Shown: one piece after another, positions 25,435 through 34,930 of the stretch
Layout of the letters: each line of letters opens with the position of its first letter
Position numbering within the stretch: position 1 is the stretch's first letter
Source: Morganella morganii
GTDB lineage: Bacteria; Pseudomonadota; Gammaproteobacteria; Enterobacterales; Enterobacteriaceae
Reading direction: 5' to 3'
NCBI RefSeq assembly: GCF_019243775.1
Contig: NZ_CP069157.1
Span: 2,108,001 to 2,172,000 of the forward strand
Length of the DNA: 64,000 bases
Notes under the pieces: model-generated
The model's database searches: none
Told to the model about the DNA's origin: nothing
Seen by the model: only the letters and a program-made list of their open reading frames with translations
Made by a program: the position numbers and the translations under genes

Positions 25435-27072
25435 ATGGATATTAATACCCTTATTTACGCATCCCGATATGTCCGGCTTTCAGCGGATGAAAGCAAAATT
25501 CCCTGGGATGAACCAGCATTCAGCCAGCGCATGCTGGCGAACCACTTGTCGCAGGATCACGACTGGGCCAGCCGCAGGCAGGAGATCATTGAGCAGCAGG
25601 TAGAGTGGATCGCCAGCCAGTTATCCCCTGGCGCACACATCCTCGATCTCGGCTGCGGTCCCGGCTTTTATACCCACCGCTTAGCGGAGCGCGGATTTCG
25701 CTGCACCGGCGTGGATTTCTCACCAGCATCAGTGAGCTGGGCCCGCCAGCAGGCACAAAATGCCAATTTGAACATCGACTATATTCAGCAGGATATCCGC
25801 GCATACTGGCCGGATAGGTCGTTCGATTTCATCATGATGACGTTCGGGGAACTGAATGTGTTCAGCACTGCGGATGCACGCTTACTAGTCAGCCGCTGCG
25901 CGCTGTGGCTGGAGTTGGGTGGCAGGCTGCTCACTGAAGTCCATACTTTCGAAGAAGTTAAGCGTCAGGGAATGGCTGAAGCGAGCTGGCAACGCTGTCC
26001 GGATGGGCTTTTTCTGGGCGTCCCTCATCTGCTGCTGACGGAACATAGCTGGGATGAAGAAGAGCAGACCAGCTCAACGCAGTTCTGGGCTATAGAGGCA
26101 AACGGTCACACCACTCGTTTCGGCAGCCAAATGACGGCCTGGCGCGATGAAGAATACGTCAGCCTGCTCAATAATACCGGATTTACCCTGCTTCCTCCCC
26201 CTGCAGGCCACGACTGGCCAGTCAGCGAGACATTTGAAGGGAAGCTGTTTGCTCTGTTGGCTGAAAAAGCAAAAACCTCAGGGGAGCTTCCTCTTAATAC
26301 TCAACACAATAAAAGGAATTCAGCATTGGATATCCCACGTATTTTTACCATCAGTGAAAGCAAACACCGTATCCACAACCCGTTCACCGAAGAGAAGTAC
26401 ACCACACTGGGCCGTGTGCTACGCATGAAGCCGGAAACCCGCATTCTTGACCTCGGCAGCGGCTCGGGGGAAATGCTCTGTACCTGGGCGCGGGATCATG
26501 CGATTACCGGAGTCGGTATCGACATGAGCCAGTTGTTCAGCAAGCAGGCCAGACGGCGCTCGGAAGAACTTGGTGTCAGTGATCGGGTCCAGTTCATACA
26601 TAGCGATGCCGCTGGGTATGTGGCAGAAGAGAAATTCGATGTGGCCGCCTGCGTAGGTGCGACATGGATTGCCGGTGGATTTACCGGGATGATGGAGCTG
26701 CTGGCGCAGAGCCTTAAGCCAGGCGGGATCATGCTTATCGGGGAACCCTACTGGCGTCAGCTACCCTCAACAGAAGAGATAGCGCAGGCATGCGGCGTCA
26801 GCGCAATAGCTGATCTCCTGATGTTGCCTGAACTTATCAGCGCATTCGACTACCTCGGCTACGACGTGGTGGAAATGGTGCTGGCAGACCAGGAAGGCTG
26901 GGACAGGTATGAAGCCGCGAAATGGCTGACCATGCGCCACTGGCTGGAGGCCAACCCTAACGACGACTTCGCGGCAGAAGTCAGGGCTGAGCTAACGGTC
27001 TCGCCAAAACGTCACGTGACCTACGCGCGTGAATACTTTGGCTGGGGCGTGTTCGCGCTGATCGCCAGGTAA
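25435..27072 (+). CDS. Tandem SAM methyltransferase: N-terminal domain fused to YjhP
   Basis: 545 residues with two class I methyltransferase domains. The first (residues about 45-190) has GAHILDLGCGPGFYTHRLAE, FDFIMMTFGELNVFS and a C-terminal beta region. The second (from about residue 298) begins DIPRIFTISESKHRIHNPFT, has TRILDLGSGSGEMLCTWA, and runs to REYFGWGVFALIAR, matching E. coli YjhP along its length. AAGGAGG precedes the start; of two ATGs, 25435 has the better spacing. In E. coli the order is yjhX-yjhQ-yjhP, so here the first domain takes the YjhQ position. Substrates unknown. Confidence 0.85.
   Translation: MDINTLIYASRYVRLSADESKIPWDEPAFSQRMLANHLSQDHDWASRRQEIIEQQVEWIASQLSPGAHILDLGCGPGFYTHRLAERGFRCTGVDFSPASVSWARQQAQNANLNIDYIQQDIRAYWPDRSFDFIMMTFGELNVFSTADARLLVSRCALWLELGGRLLTEVHTFEEVKRQGMAEASWQRCPDGLFLGVPHLLLTEHSWDEEEQTSSTQFWAIEANGHTTRFGSQMTAWRDEEYVSLLNNTGFTLLPPPAGHDWPVSETFEGKLFALLAEKAKTSGELPLNTQHNKRNSALDIPRIFTISESKHRIHNPFTEEKYTTLGRVLRMKPETRILDLGSGSGEMLCTWARDHAITGVGIDMSQLFSKQARRRSEELGVSDRVQFIHSDAAGYVAEEKFDVAACVGATWIAGGFTGMMELLAQSLKPGGIMLIGEPYWRQLPSTEEIAQACGVSAIADLLMLPELISAFDYLGYDVVEMVLADQEGWDRYEAAKWLTMRHWLEANPNDDFAAEVRAELTVSPKRHVTYAREYFGWGVFALIAR
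26313..26328 (+). promoter_or_regulatory. Possible internal start (TTG) for the YjhP domain
   Basis: AGGA (26313-26316) lies 9 nt before an in-frame TTG (26326-26328) followed by GAT-ATC-CCA-CGT, exactly the start of YjhP (M)DIPR. A now out-of-frame TAA overlaps the ribosome site, hinting that the two domains were once separate genes. Confidence 0.55.
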
Positions 27073-27080
27073 CAACAGAC

Positions 27081-27110
27081 TCCCGGTATTTCTTTCCGGA
27101 AATACCGGGA
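27081..27110 (+). terminator. Terminator of the yjhX-methyltransferase operon
   Basis: Twelve-base perfect stem (27081-27092 with 27099-27110) and 6-nt loop, 9 bp after the methyltransferase stop, followed by CTTCTTCTTT. Confidence 0.88.
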
Positions 27111-27799
27111 CTTCTTCTTTGCATTAATCTGCTCCCTATAAACTGGCTTACGAAGTGTAAGCACACCCGTTTCAGTTCCACACACTTTTTGAGATTAGCT
27201 CCGCAGCATTTTACTACTTTTTGTTTATATATTTTAATAAGTTATAAATTTATTTTTAACGATTAACCTGATCGGAAGTAGATATTGCTTTCCTCTGTCC
27301 ACCCCCTCTGATTATCCTACCACCAACGGTTAGCATTCTGTTTTCATTGAGATCTTACACTCCTCCATCAAATTAATATCTGTATATTTATACTTATTAT
27401 ACATCATCACACCACAACCATTAATAACATTATATTTACTATTCATCTGACCAAATCAATATTATTACATTTCACTTAAAAAATAACAACCAACAACTCA
27501 AATCACTATTTTAACCAAAAAATAAAGTATATTAATAAATAAAACACAGCATTGCTTTATCGTTATATACCAAATGATTATCACACTATTCGTAACATCA
27601 CTTCATATAGACTATTTTACATATTGCACACTTGTCCTGCGATAATAATATTTTCAGGTTAAATAACCGAGCAATGATAACAAAAAAATTAAAAAATGAG
27701 ATAAATCTTATTTGTAATTAAGGCTGCTATTTTAAAATTATACAGATAGCACAGAAGATCTTATCAATATTTCTAACTTAATGTCATGTAAGGATATAT
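27111..27799. other. Very AT-rich intergenic region
   Basis: About 690 bp without a supported gene, strikingly AT-rich from about 27200 to 27790. It precedes the lysozyme-inhibitor gene, whose promoter must lie near its right end. Such curved A/T-rich DNA is a typical H-NS silencing target; that role is inferred. Confidence 0.6.
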
Positions 27800-28135
27800 A
27801 TGAAATCACTGATCACTACCACCATGTTTAGCTTAGGGATTTTATTCTCCGGATTCTCAACTGCAGCTGAAGGTGATGAAATTACCAAAGTGTCTTATGC
27901 TTGTGCAAATAATCAGACAATGGAAGTTATCTATGTCAACACAGAAAAAGATAGCTATGCTATTATCAATCAAATGAACGAAATGATTCCGATGAAAATA
28001 ATGAAAATGGCCTCAGGCGCAAACTATGAAGCCATGAATAAAAATTACACATACAAACTTTATACAAAAGGTAATAACGCAAATTTAGTTGAAGGGAATG
28101 ATAAAGCTGTATTAACAGATTGTAATGCAGATTGA
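27800..28135 (+). CDS. MliC/PliC-type periplasmic lysozyme inhibitor
   Basis: 111 residues. The signal peptide MKSLITTTMFSLGILFSGFS ends near STA|AEG. The mature part has VSYACANNQTMEVIYVNT, AIINQMNEMIPMKIMKMASG, the conserved SGA(N)YE, LYTKGNNANLVEGND and a final Cys in LTDCNAD, the fold signature of the C-type lysozyme inhibitor family, with the two-Cys disulphide. It lacks a lipobox, so it is a soluble PliC-like form. A TAAGGATAT ribosome site precedes the ATG. As an unlinked plus-strand gene behind the tail operon, it is a lysogenic-conversion type 'moron' that would protect the host from animal lysozyme. Confidence 0.82.
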   Translation: MKSLITTTMFSLGILFSGFSTAAEGDEITKVSYACANNQTMEVIYVNTEKDSYAIINQMNEMIPMKIMKMASGANYEAMNKNYTYKLYTKGNNANLVEGNDKAVLTDCNAD

Positions 28136-28223
28136 TATAGATTTCTATCTAAGCAAGGGGGACTGTATCCAGTCCCCACGTGACAACCAAAATAAATTTA
28201 ATAGCAAATTAAAAGAATATTAA

Positions 28224-28673
28224 TCAAAAACCGAACTCATTAAACATATCTTTACCAATAACATCATTATTGTGAGATTTGTTAATATCTTTTATTTGAT
28301 CAATCAACCCCAAACCAGCCCCGACAGGTCCACTCACACTAAAGCCGACACGGCTGGAGCGGCTACGGCTACGACTGTTACTATGAGTTTGACTGCTACC
28401 ATTGCAGTTGCTTTGACGAACAGTGGTTACACCATTAGCATGGTGTTCTCTTGCCTCACTTTCCGTGCAATCTCTGCTTGCCTGAGTATCACTATTTCCG
28501 GAGGCATAATTATCACTATCCGTATACCACTCACTATATTGTCCAGTCGGAGCAATGATTCCGGATAAAGTATCGTATGTTGAGTACTGATGCGGAAGGC
28601 TATTACAAGCACTTAATACCATTGAACAAGTGGTGACAAACGTTAATTTAATAAAAGTAGCTATATTCATCAT
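28224..28673 (-). CDS. Lipoprotein with Ser/Arg-rich repeat, unknown
   Basis: 149 residues. A lipoprotein signal (KLTFVTTCSMVLSACNSL, lipobox LSAC) is followed by Tyr/Ser-rich sequence, a low-complexity SNSRSRSRSSRVGFSVSG stretch and a short C-terminal helix (GLGLIDQIKDINKSHNNDVI). No family recognised. Convergent to the lysozyme-inhibitor gene and downstream of the side-fibre gene, it is probably another surface cargo gene. Two adjacent ATGs; no clear ribosome site. Confidence 0.6.
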   Translation of the reverse strand: MMNIATFIKLTFVTTCSMVLSACNSLPHQYSTYDTLSGIIAPTGQYSEWYTDSDNYASGNSDTQASRDCTESEAREHHANGVTTVRQSNCNGSSQTHSNSRSRSRSSRVGFSVSGPVGAGLGLIDQIKDINKSHNNDVIGKDMFNEFGF

Positions 28674-28858
28674 GTGTTAATTTCTGAAATAGTAACCATA
28701 TGTAAAAAAGTGCGGATAATTATTCATTTCTTAAATTTGAAATCAAGACCTAGTGCTCTCTTTTTTAAGAAACAGTTAACATCCAAAATAAAAACAAACA
28801 GATATACACCACCTATTTTTATTTGGTCGCAAAAATCAAACGATTAATGAACTTTTTG

Positions 28859-30409
28859 TTATCTCTCCTCCGCTATTTCCTGTGCCTCCCGCTCCATCTG
28901 TTCAGCCAGTTCGCGCTGTTTCACATTCCACACAGAGCCCTGCGGCATTTCAACACGTACATCGAGACGGGTGGATTCCGGCAGGTCACACAGTTCACCG
29001 TCCTGATAAAAGATGCGCTCACCTTCCGGGGTGACGTCTTTCAGCCGCCAGTTCTGGAAACGTTCCGGCAAATGCGCATGCTGACGGTGACAGGTTTCAA
29101 TAATCAGGCTGCCGTCACTCTGCACCCTGTCATCGACATAAACCAACTCAAGGCCGTTATTGTCTTTCGGTACTGATATACCACCGTTTACACCCCAGGC
29201 ACCATCTGAGTTATAACCAAGAATGCCGGTAATGTGATATTGGCCGGTGCCGGTGCGGCTGACTTCAGCACCTTCGGATTCGTCGTTGGTGTCGTAATGG
29301 CCATCAGGGTAAATCTGAACGATTGGCGACGATTTTTTATAATATCCACTGCCGTCTACGATATACATATTGGATGTCAACACCCTTACCGATTCCCATG
29401 CAGAACCAGTATACCGATGTATCGCCATGTGCGTCGCGCCGTAGTTGGGAAGGACTATCCTTTGTCCAATATCCCCGGAATACCTAGTTGTTATAACGCT
29501 TCCAAATCTGTCTCCTATGACAGAAGGGGGATTTTGACTGTTCTGGTTAAATCTATACATACCATTAGGCAAATTGGTATTAGTGAAATTTGTCATATAC
29601 GGAGGATAGTCCGCGTATACTGACCCCCATCCGGTTGCCTGCTGAATCCAGGAGCGAGTCGCAACTACGCCGGTGTCATATGGTATCGTCACAATGTGCT
29701 GGTTTTCGCCGTTAGCTTGCCGATACACAATGCTAAGCATTGATGCTGTACCCGCATGAGGATTTGTCTCCAGTCGCACATAGCGGCCATCGATCTTTAC
29801 TAAATCCAGTCCTGTATATTCTCCGTCACTAAAGCAGCGGGTGGAGCCATCCGAAATCAACGCAAAACGATATCTGTCTGTGACGGTGTCTTTAAAACCG
29901 ACTGTTCCCCCGTCTTCCAGCTGAACAACATTCCTTTTGTTCGGACTTTGTACGCGGGTAACAGCAGAATTTGGCTTATACAGCATCTCCCCGACCCATT
30001 CCCTCGAAGCCAGCCCTTTTACATCCTCCAGTGTCACCTTCTGCCCGTTCGGCAACTCAATTTCCACCTGGCCGGTGTCTGTCATCCACTGCTGCATTGC
30101 CTGGAGAAAGTAAACGATATAGCCCTGATTGGCTGACATGGTGCGGGCTGCATCCGAAATGGTATCCGGGACTGTGGTGGCAATGGAGTATTTCGCACCA
30201 CTGAGCGTTACCGGGGCATTGAATGACAACACCAGTTCGGTATCACTGTTTACCGCGCGGATCATCATGCTGACCGGTGCTATACCGTTCTCGATGCTGA
30301 TAAGCTGGCCCGGGGCCACACCGTGAATGTTCTTTTTCCACTGCGTACCAGTGCCGGTCACAATCGGTGAACCGGCATTAATGGCTATGGTGCCGTCGGT
30401 GTAAATCAT
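28859..30409 (-). CDS. Side tail fibre / tail spike protein
   Basis: 516 residues, starting MIYTDGTIAINAGSPIVTGT, with TGTQWKKNIHGVAPGQLISI, a beta-rich attachment domain found at the start of many lambdoid side fibres. The middle is predicted fibre shaft and receptor domain (MYRFNQNSQNPPSVIGDRFG). The C-terminus (EMPQGSVWNVKQRELAEQME, EREAQEIAEER) is a helical segment like those of chaperone-bound fibre ends. It is last in the tail operon and likely sets host range. No Tfa gene follows, unlike the tailocin fibre. Confidence 0.8.
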   Translation of the reverse strand: MIYTDGTIAINAGSPIVTGTGTQWKKNIHGVAPGQLISIENGIAPVSMMIRAVNSDTELVLSFNAPVTLSGAKYSIATTVPDTISDAARTMSANQGYIVYFLQAMQQWMTDTGQVEIELPNGQKVTLEDVKGLASREWVGEMLYKPNSAVTRVQSPNKRNVVQLEDGGTVGFKDTVTDRYRFALISDGSTRCFSDGEYTGLDLVKIDGRYVRLETNPHAGTASMLSIVYRQANGENQHIVTIPYDTGVVATRSWIQQATGWGSVYADYPPYMTNFTNTNLPNGMYRFNQNSQNPPSVIGDRFGSVITTRYSGDIGQRIVLPNYGATHMAIHRYTGSAWESVRVLTSNMYIVDGSGYYKKSSPIVQIYPDGHYDTNDESEGAEVSRTGTGQYHITGILGYNSDGAWGVNGGISVPKDNNGLELVYVDDRVQSDGSLIIETCHRQHAHLPERFQNWRLKDVTPEGERIFYQDGELCDLPESTRLDVRVEMPQGSVWNVKQRELAEQMEREAQEIAEER

Positions 30410-30434
30410 GGGGTTTCCTTAAATTTCAGACGAA

Positions 30435-30454
30435 AAAAAACCGCCGGAGCGGTT
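30435..30454 (-). terminator. Terminator before the side-fibre gene
   Basis: Stem AACCGC/GCGGTT (30439-30444, 30449-30454) with a CGGA-type loop, followed on the minus strand by a run of eight T. It splits the fibre gene from the tail operon, implying a separate fibre promoter or partial read-through. Confidence 0.75.
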
Positions 30455-30521
30455 GTTGGAGGAGATTATTTATTTTGATTTTAGTTTTGCGGATCGAAGT
30501 AAGCGACGGTAACGGCGATAA

Positions 30522-30788
30522 TCAGTCCTCTGTACTCTTGCCTTTAACACATGTAATTTTGTCAAACGTATCCATGCGGATCCAGCCATGCAAACCCAGA
30601 ACAGGATCACCTGTACTGAAAAACCGTTTACTGTCCGGCGCATATTTTGTCAGCTTAGCTGAATAATGCCGGTTATCCAGCCCCTCAAACATATGCCCGG
30701 TGCAATCCACTGGTTTGGTGTATACGTTATGGCTGCAGGCTGTCAGCGTAGTTATTGCAGCTAATGTGATTAATTTTGATATATTCAT
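30522..30788 (-). CDS. Small lipoprotein, unknown
   Basis: 88 residues. A lipoprotein signal with lipobox TAC (LITLAAITTLTACSHNVYT), then VDCTGHMFEGLDNRHYSAK and a C-terminal GLHGWIRMDTFDKITCVKGK. Two mature Cys may pair. It sits inside the tail gene block, 2 bp after the gene at 30791. No family recognised; superinfection exclusion by a phage lipoprotein is one possibility and is only a guess. Confidence 0.68.
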   Translation of the reverse strand: MNISKLITLAAITTLTACSHNVYTKPVDCTGHMFEGLDNRHYSAKLTKYAPDSKRFFSTGDPVLGLHGWIRMDTFDKITCVKGKSTED

Positions 30789-30790
30789 TC

Positions 30791-31477
30791 TTATATCCCC
30801 GTTGTATCTATTATCATTATATATAGCGGTATATCACATGATTTAAAAGATTGTGATGCATGCGGTCTGGAATACGTATCAACCAACAGACGTACTTCCA
30901 GTTTAGAACCGTTCATTCGCCAGAAATAAGACTCGAATTCCATATATTCATCATAATTTGTTCTTTTCTGAGCACCACCGCCAAATACAACTGCACAGTT
31001 ATTACCATTATTAGGCATTGTCATAGACCACATTGTATCAGGCCATAGTTTAAGCCGCTGAACATGCAGTATATTTGCAACGCCCCAGTTAGTATTATAT
31101 ACCACCTGATTGGTTAGCGGGTTTATCACAACTATTCCCGTTTTTTGATTACGCACCTTAACAGGAGCGTTGCCAAACTCCCAGATTTCTATATTTCCGC
31201 CGGGACCGTCGCGGAAAGGCATCGAGACAAAAGCATTGTTATTCGTATTGTCAAACGCCTGACCGCCTATTCTGACCCAGAATGATGCTCTGGCTGCGAT
31301 CATTTGTGTTTTCGGATGAACTCTGGCAGGAAAATAAACCTCTTTAATGGTTCCCTGTCCTGCATCCTGCACTTTCGGACAATGAAACGACTGTTTTCTG
31401 ATTAGCCCTAACGCTATATTAGTGCCGTCAATTTGCATCCGGCCGGTGTCACCAAAACATATAAAACCGTGTTTCAT
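30791..31477 (-). CDS. Phage tail-associated protein, unknown
   Basis: 228 residues, beta-rich, starting MKHGFICFGDTGRMQIDGTN, with VYFPARVHPKTQMIAARASF and WSMTMPNNGNNCAVVFGGGA. It overlaps the stop of the gene at 31474 by 4 bp and follows the J gene. Similar proteins follow the tip protein in lambdoid phages of this group. It may decorate the tail tip; function is not known. Confidence 0.65.
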   Translation of the reverse strand: MKHGFICFGDTGRMQIDGTNIALGLIRKQSFHCPKVQDAGQGTIKEVYFPARVHPKTQMIAARASFWVRIGGQAFDNTNNNAFVSMPFRDGPGGNIEIWEFGNAPVKVRNQKTGIVVINPLTNQVVYNTNWGVANILHVQRLKLWPDTMWSMTMPNNGNNCAVVFGGGAQKRTNYDEYMEFESYFWRMNGSKLEVRLLVDTYSRPHASQSFKSCDIPLYIMIIDTTGI

Positions 31478-31794
31478 GATTTTACACCATATAATATACG
31501 CATATAAGTTTCCCTGGCTCTCTGTTCGTCGTTTCGCCTTAAATTACCCTCAAAAATAATAACGCCATTTTCAACCCGGCAATCGCACCAGCCGTTATGA
31601 TTGAACCAAAAGCTCGGATTAACCCAGACAAAAATCTCCCCCATAGGGAGCAGGTTCCGGTGATCCCAGCTGTATTTAAACTGACCGACCGGTGCAGGAT
31701 TAATATCATGCCAGCCGACGAACCGACCGAGTCTTTTACCGGAATCTAATATTTTATTACCGCGATCATCATATACAATAATCCCGTGAGCCAT
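31474..31794 (-). CDS. Small tail-associated protein, unknown
   Basis: 106 residues from the ATG at 31794 (MAHGIIVYDDRGNKILDSGK), set by GGGG 7 nt upstream. Trp- and Tyr-rich (GRFVGWHDINPAPVGQFKYS, FVWVNPSFWFNHNGWCDCRV), beta-strand pattern. The start lies 2 bp inside the J gene stop region and the end overlaps the next gene by 4 bp. No family recognised; the position suggests a tail-tip accessory protein. Confidence 0.65.
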   Translation of the reverse strand: MAHGIIVYDDRGNKILDSGKRLGRFVGWHDINPAPVGQFKYSWDHRNLLPMGEIFVWVNPSFWFNHNGWCDCRVENGVIIFEGNLRRNDEQRARETYMRILYGVKS

Positions 31795-31795
31795 A

Positions 31796-34700
31796 TTAAT
31801 ACCCCGATATATCACCAATAATGACCGTCAGCCGGTTATTGTCATATACTTTAATACCGCCCGCTGTAATACCGGTACCGTTTGTTGTTGTTCCGTCAAA
31901 GAACTCAAATTTATTAGCCTTTGCATCCAGAATAAAACCCTGTTTACCCGGCACATAGTTCTCCGACTGCATTTTGTCAGTGACAACCACACTGTTAAGC
32001 CATGCCTGATTAATGAACGCCTCACGCATAAAGACCTGTCCGTCCTTCATGTACATGAACATGTCCATCGATTTTTTCACCGGATTATAAAACGCAAACT
32101 GCTGAGCGTTAAAACCGATAAGGGTGTTCACCTGACCACCTTTCAGCTCAGCCCCGATCACCATACCGGCGGAATAATCCTCACCGTTATAACGGATCCG
32201 GACTTTCATATCGTGGACCACGGATGCCTGACCGGATGCCATATCCCACTGCGCGCGGATGGAGTTCTGCGCCAGCGCCAGTCCGTCTTCTGCTTTAACC
32301 TGTACCGCGTCCAGTTTCTCCGCAAGTGCCGTTGTTTCCGTAACCGTGTAGTTGCGGACATCGATGATTTCTGCTTTCATAACACCGTTTTCACGCTGCC
32401 AGTAACCCCACTGACCGTAAACGTTATTGGCGTTGTTGATAATGGCCTCGAAGTTATCATTCGCCTGAGACTGCAGGCCTTTAATGATGGCTGAGTCTTC
32501 GAGCTCTTTTTGCACTACATCGAATATTTCATCCGCATGGTTATTGGACTGACCTTTTTCTTCAATAAAATGAGATTTACCATACTCATTAATACTTCGG
32601 ATATAAAACCAGTAATCATGTCCGGGCTTTAACTGACCTTTTGACCATACTTTTGCTCTGCCAAGGAATTCAGCCTCCTGTTCAATGTTATTAATGTTGG
32701 TAATTCTTTGCTCGCCGGAAAACCAAAATTCAAACTCAGTATTCAGTGTGTGCGGGGCACTGATATGTGGTATCAATTTCACCTCAAAGAAGCCTGACTC
32801 AACGCTGATAAACGAAGGGGCCGCTGGCGCACCAATAACCATCAGCACTTTCGACTCGCTTCCCAGCATTCCATTTTTATCTTTGCCGCGTACGCCAACC
32901 AGATATTCCCCAGCGGCCAATCCGTTGAAATAATATTCAAGATCAGACGTTTCACCAGTAAGGACAACCTTGTCATCTTTATAAACAGAAACAACGTAAG
33001 AAATATTGCGGTTAGCTGTTGTCATGGCCCACATAACTCTGGCCTGAACCTGAGAGCTGTCATTGATATAAGCTACGGAAAGGCGTTCAATGTCAGGGAT
33101 TCGAACCGTATTTTGTGCAGACGGATTACCGGTGAAATTAACACCATCATCTACAATGCGCTCCTTTTTTGGTTCATGGAGAATACAGTTAAACTGATAG
33201 TTCCCGTCTTTATCTTCAGTAATAGTCAGTACCCGGAACATTCGCGTAATCAGCGTGTTTTTCGATACAGAAAACACACCGAATTTTTGCAGTCCGGCTG
33301 GTTCGCTCTTCAGGATAACAATGTCGCCATCTACTGATGATATTTCTGTTCTGATGAACTTCCCGCTGCCGCCGAGGTAAGCAAAATATCCCTTATCACC
33401 AGAAGACCATTTTATAGGTGCATCTGTTTTTACTCTGCTGCCAACAACATCTAAAACCCGGCCACCGACTTTTGAACCCGCAAATGAATCATCCGCTATT
33501 TCAATGATGTCACCCGGAAGACAATTAATACCCTCCCTGAAAGTCGTGAATGTTACACTTTCAGTCTCAAGCTTCTCTGTTTCCAGAATCCATTTACCAA
33601 CACGATGAGCCTGCCCCCTGCTGGTGCAACCGAAAGCCGTTACTTTCTTAACATTCAGTCCGCCAAATCTTATGATCTGACCATCATCCTGTATAAACTC
33701 CCTCTCTTCCTTCCAGCCGTTATCCGGGTTAATCCATGAAACTTCAACTGCATTATGCCTTGCACTTTTAGCTGTTGATGTATAATTGAATTTCCCGCCG
33801 ATAACATTTGAGTTTGTGTATGTCCATTCCGGATCTGCGGGCCTGTCCTGAAAGCAGGTTAACTGCACTCCATCCCATAAAGGCATTCCGCGAAATACGG
33901 ATGCCAAATCATCAATAACGTCTTTCGCTTTCCGCTGTGAGGTAATATAGGCATTGAAAGTAAATCGTGGCTCTTTGCCGCCAAACCCATCCGAAACCAT
34001 TTCATCGCAATACCTGGCTATCGCATACAAAGCAAACCGGTCACAACCAAAACGCCCCATCACGGAACCAATCCCGTAACGCCCATTGGTCACCAGATCG
34101 TAAAAAATCCATGCGGGATTGTCTGTCCATGCAGGCTTAAACCTCCCCGTCCATATACCGTTATAGCTGCGGGTTTCCGGGTCATAATTATCCGGGACCT
34201 GAACAATCAGCCCTTTGATATGATATGTACGTTTAGGCGTGTCACCATACTGAGATTTATCAATGCGCATACCAACCACAGCGGAGTTTGGGTATGAAAA
34301 TTTAGCATCCGTAATTTCTGTATAGCTGGCCCACACCGTCCCGTTTTTAAGAAGGTCACTTTTACTGTCATCAGTGAGGCGCGATACTCTTATCTGAAAC
34401 GGCTTTTGCTTTGGCGCGTTAATAATATGTGATTCAAGGTACTGACCACTTATTTTCCCGGGACCTATTGTGATTGTTTTTTCTGTCACCCATCCGCTGC
34501 CAGCATTAATCTCGACAAGCATCTGAACAGAAGTGTTTTCCTGGTTGCCTTTGTTGTCCTGTTTTACCAGCGCCGAAACACCTAATGTAAAGCGAATGCG
34601 ATCGACTTCCTGATCAGATACCGTACGCAATATCGGTGTTTCTTTTTTCACTTCCACGTTTACAGGTATTTCTTTCTCAACAAACGGGAAACCATCGAGC

Positions 34701-34930
34701 GGAGACTGAGACTGCGTACCCGATCTCCACTGAACTTCGACCCCGCGAATATTCGGATTACCTTGTTTATCGACTATAGGCGTTCCGTTCAGCAGGAATC
34801 CCTGCATTCCGCCAACCGGTCCTTCAATAGGACCTTCTGACACCAAATCAATAATGTTCAGAAACTGCTTATTTTTCAGGTTGTCATCAACCAGACTCGG
34901 CGTGCTTCCGCCACCACCACCTTTGCCCAT
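31796..34930 (-). CDS. Tail tip host-specificity protein J
   Basis: 1044 residues, a lambda gpJ relative. N-terminal GKGGGGGSTPSLVDDNLKNK and QFLNIIDLVSEGPIEGPVGG are the hallmark start. PAWIFYDLVTNGRYGIGSVM and RFTFNAYITSQRKAKDVIDD follow, then fibronectin type III-like repeats (about residues 610-790). A C-terminal region with GQVFMREAFINQAWLNSVVV resembles the DUF1983 receptor-binding part. It forms the central tip and binds the receptor. Immediately downstream of gpI, as in lambda. Confidence 0.93.
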   Translation of the reverse strand: MGKGGGGGSTPSLVDDNLKNKQFLNIIDLVSEGPIEGPVGGMQGFLLNGTPIVDKQGNPNIRGVEVQWRSGTQSQSPLDGFPFVEKEIPVNVEVKKETPILRTVSDQEVDRIRFTLGVSALVKQDNKGNQENTSVQMLVEINAGSGWVTEKTITIGPGKISGQYLESHIINAPKQKPFQIRVSRLTDDSKSDLLKNGTVWASYTEITDAKFSYPNSAVVGMRIDKSQYGDTPKRTYHIKGLIVQVPDNYDPETRSYNGIWTGRFKPAWTDNPAWIFYDLVTNGRYGIGSVMGRFGCDRFALYAIARYCDEMVSDGFGGKEPRFTFNAYITSQRKAKDVIDDLASVFRGMPLWDGVQLTCFQDRPADPEWTYTNSNVIGGKFNYTSTAKSARHNAVEVSWINPDNGWKEEREFIQDDGQIIRFGGLNVKKVTAFGCTSRGQAHRVGKWILETEKLETESVTFTTFREGINCLPGDIIEIADDSFAGSKVGGRVLDVVGSRVKTDAPIKWSSGDKGYFAYLGGSGKFIRTEISSVDGDIVILKSEPAGLQKFGVFSVSKNTLITRMFRVLTITEDKDGNYQFNCILHEPKKERIVDDGVNFTGNPSAQNTVRIPDIERLSVAYINDSSQVQARVMWAMTTANRNISYVVSVYKDDKVVLTGETSDLEYYFNGLAAGEYLVGVRGKDKNGMLGSESKVLMVIGAPAAPSFISVESGFFEVKLIPHISAPHTLNTEFEFWFSGEQRITNINNIEQEAEFLGRAKVWSKGQLKPGHDYWFYIRSINEYGKSHFIEEKGQSNNHADEIFDVVQKELEDSAIIKGLQSQANDNFEAIINNANNVYGQWGYWQRENGVMKAEIIDVRNYTVTETTALAEKLDAVQVKAEDGLALAQNSIRAQWDMASGQASVVHDMKVRIRYNGEDYSAGMVIGAELKGGQVNTLIGFNAQQFAFYNPVKKSMDMFMYMKDGQVFMREAFINQAWLNSVVVTDKMQSENYVPGKQGFILDAKANKFEFFDGTTTNGTGITAGGIKVYDNNRLTVIIGDISGY

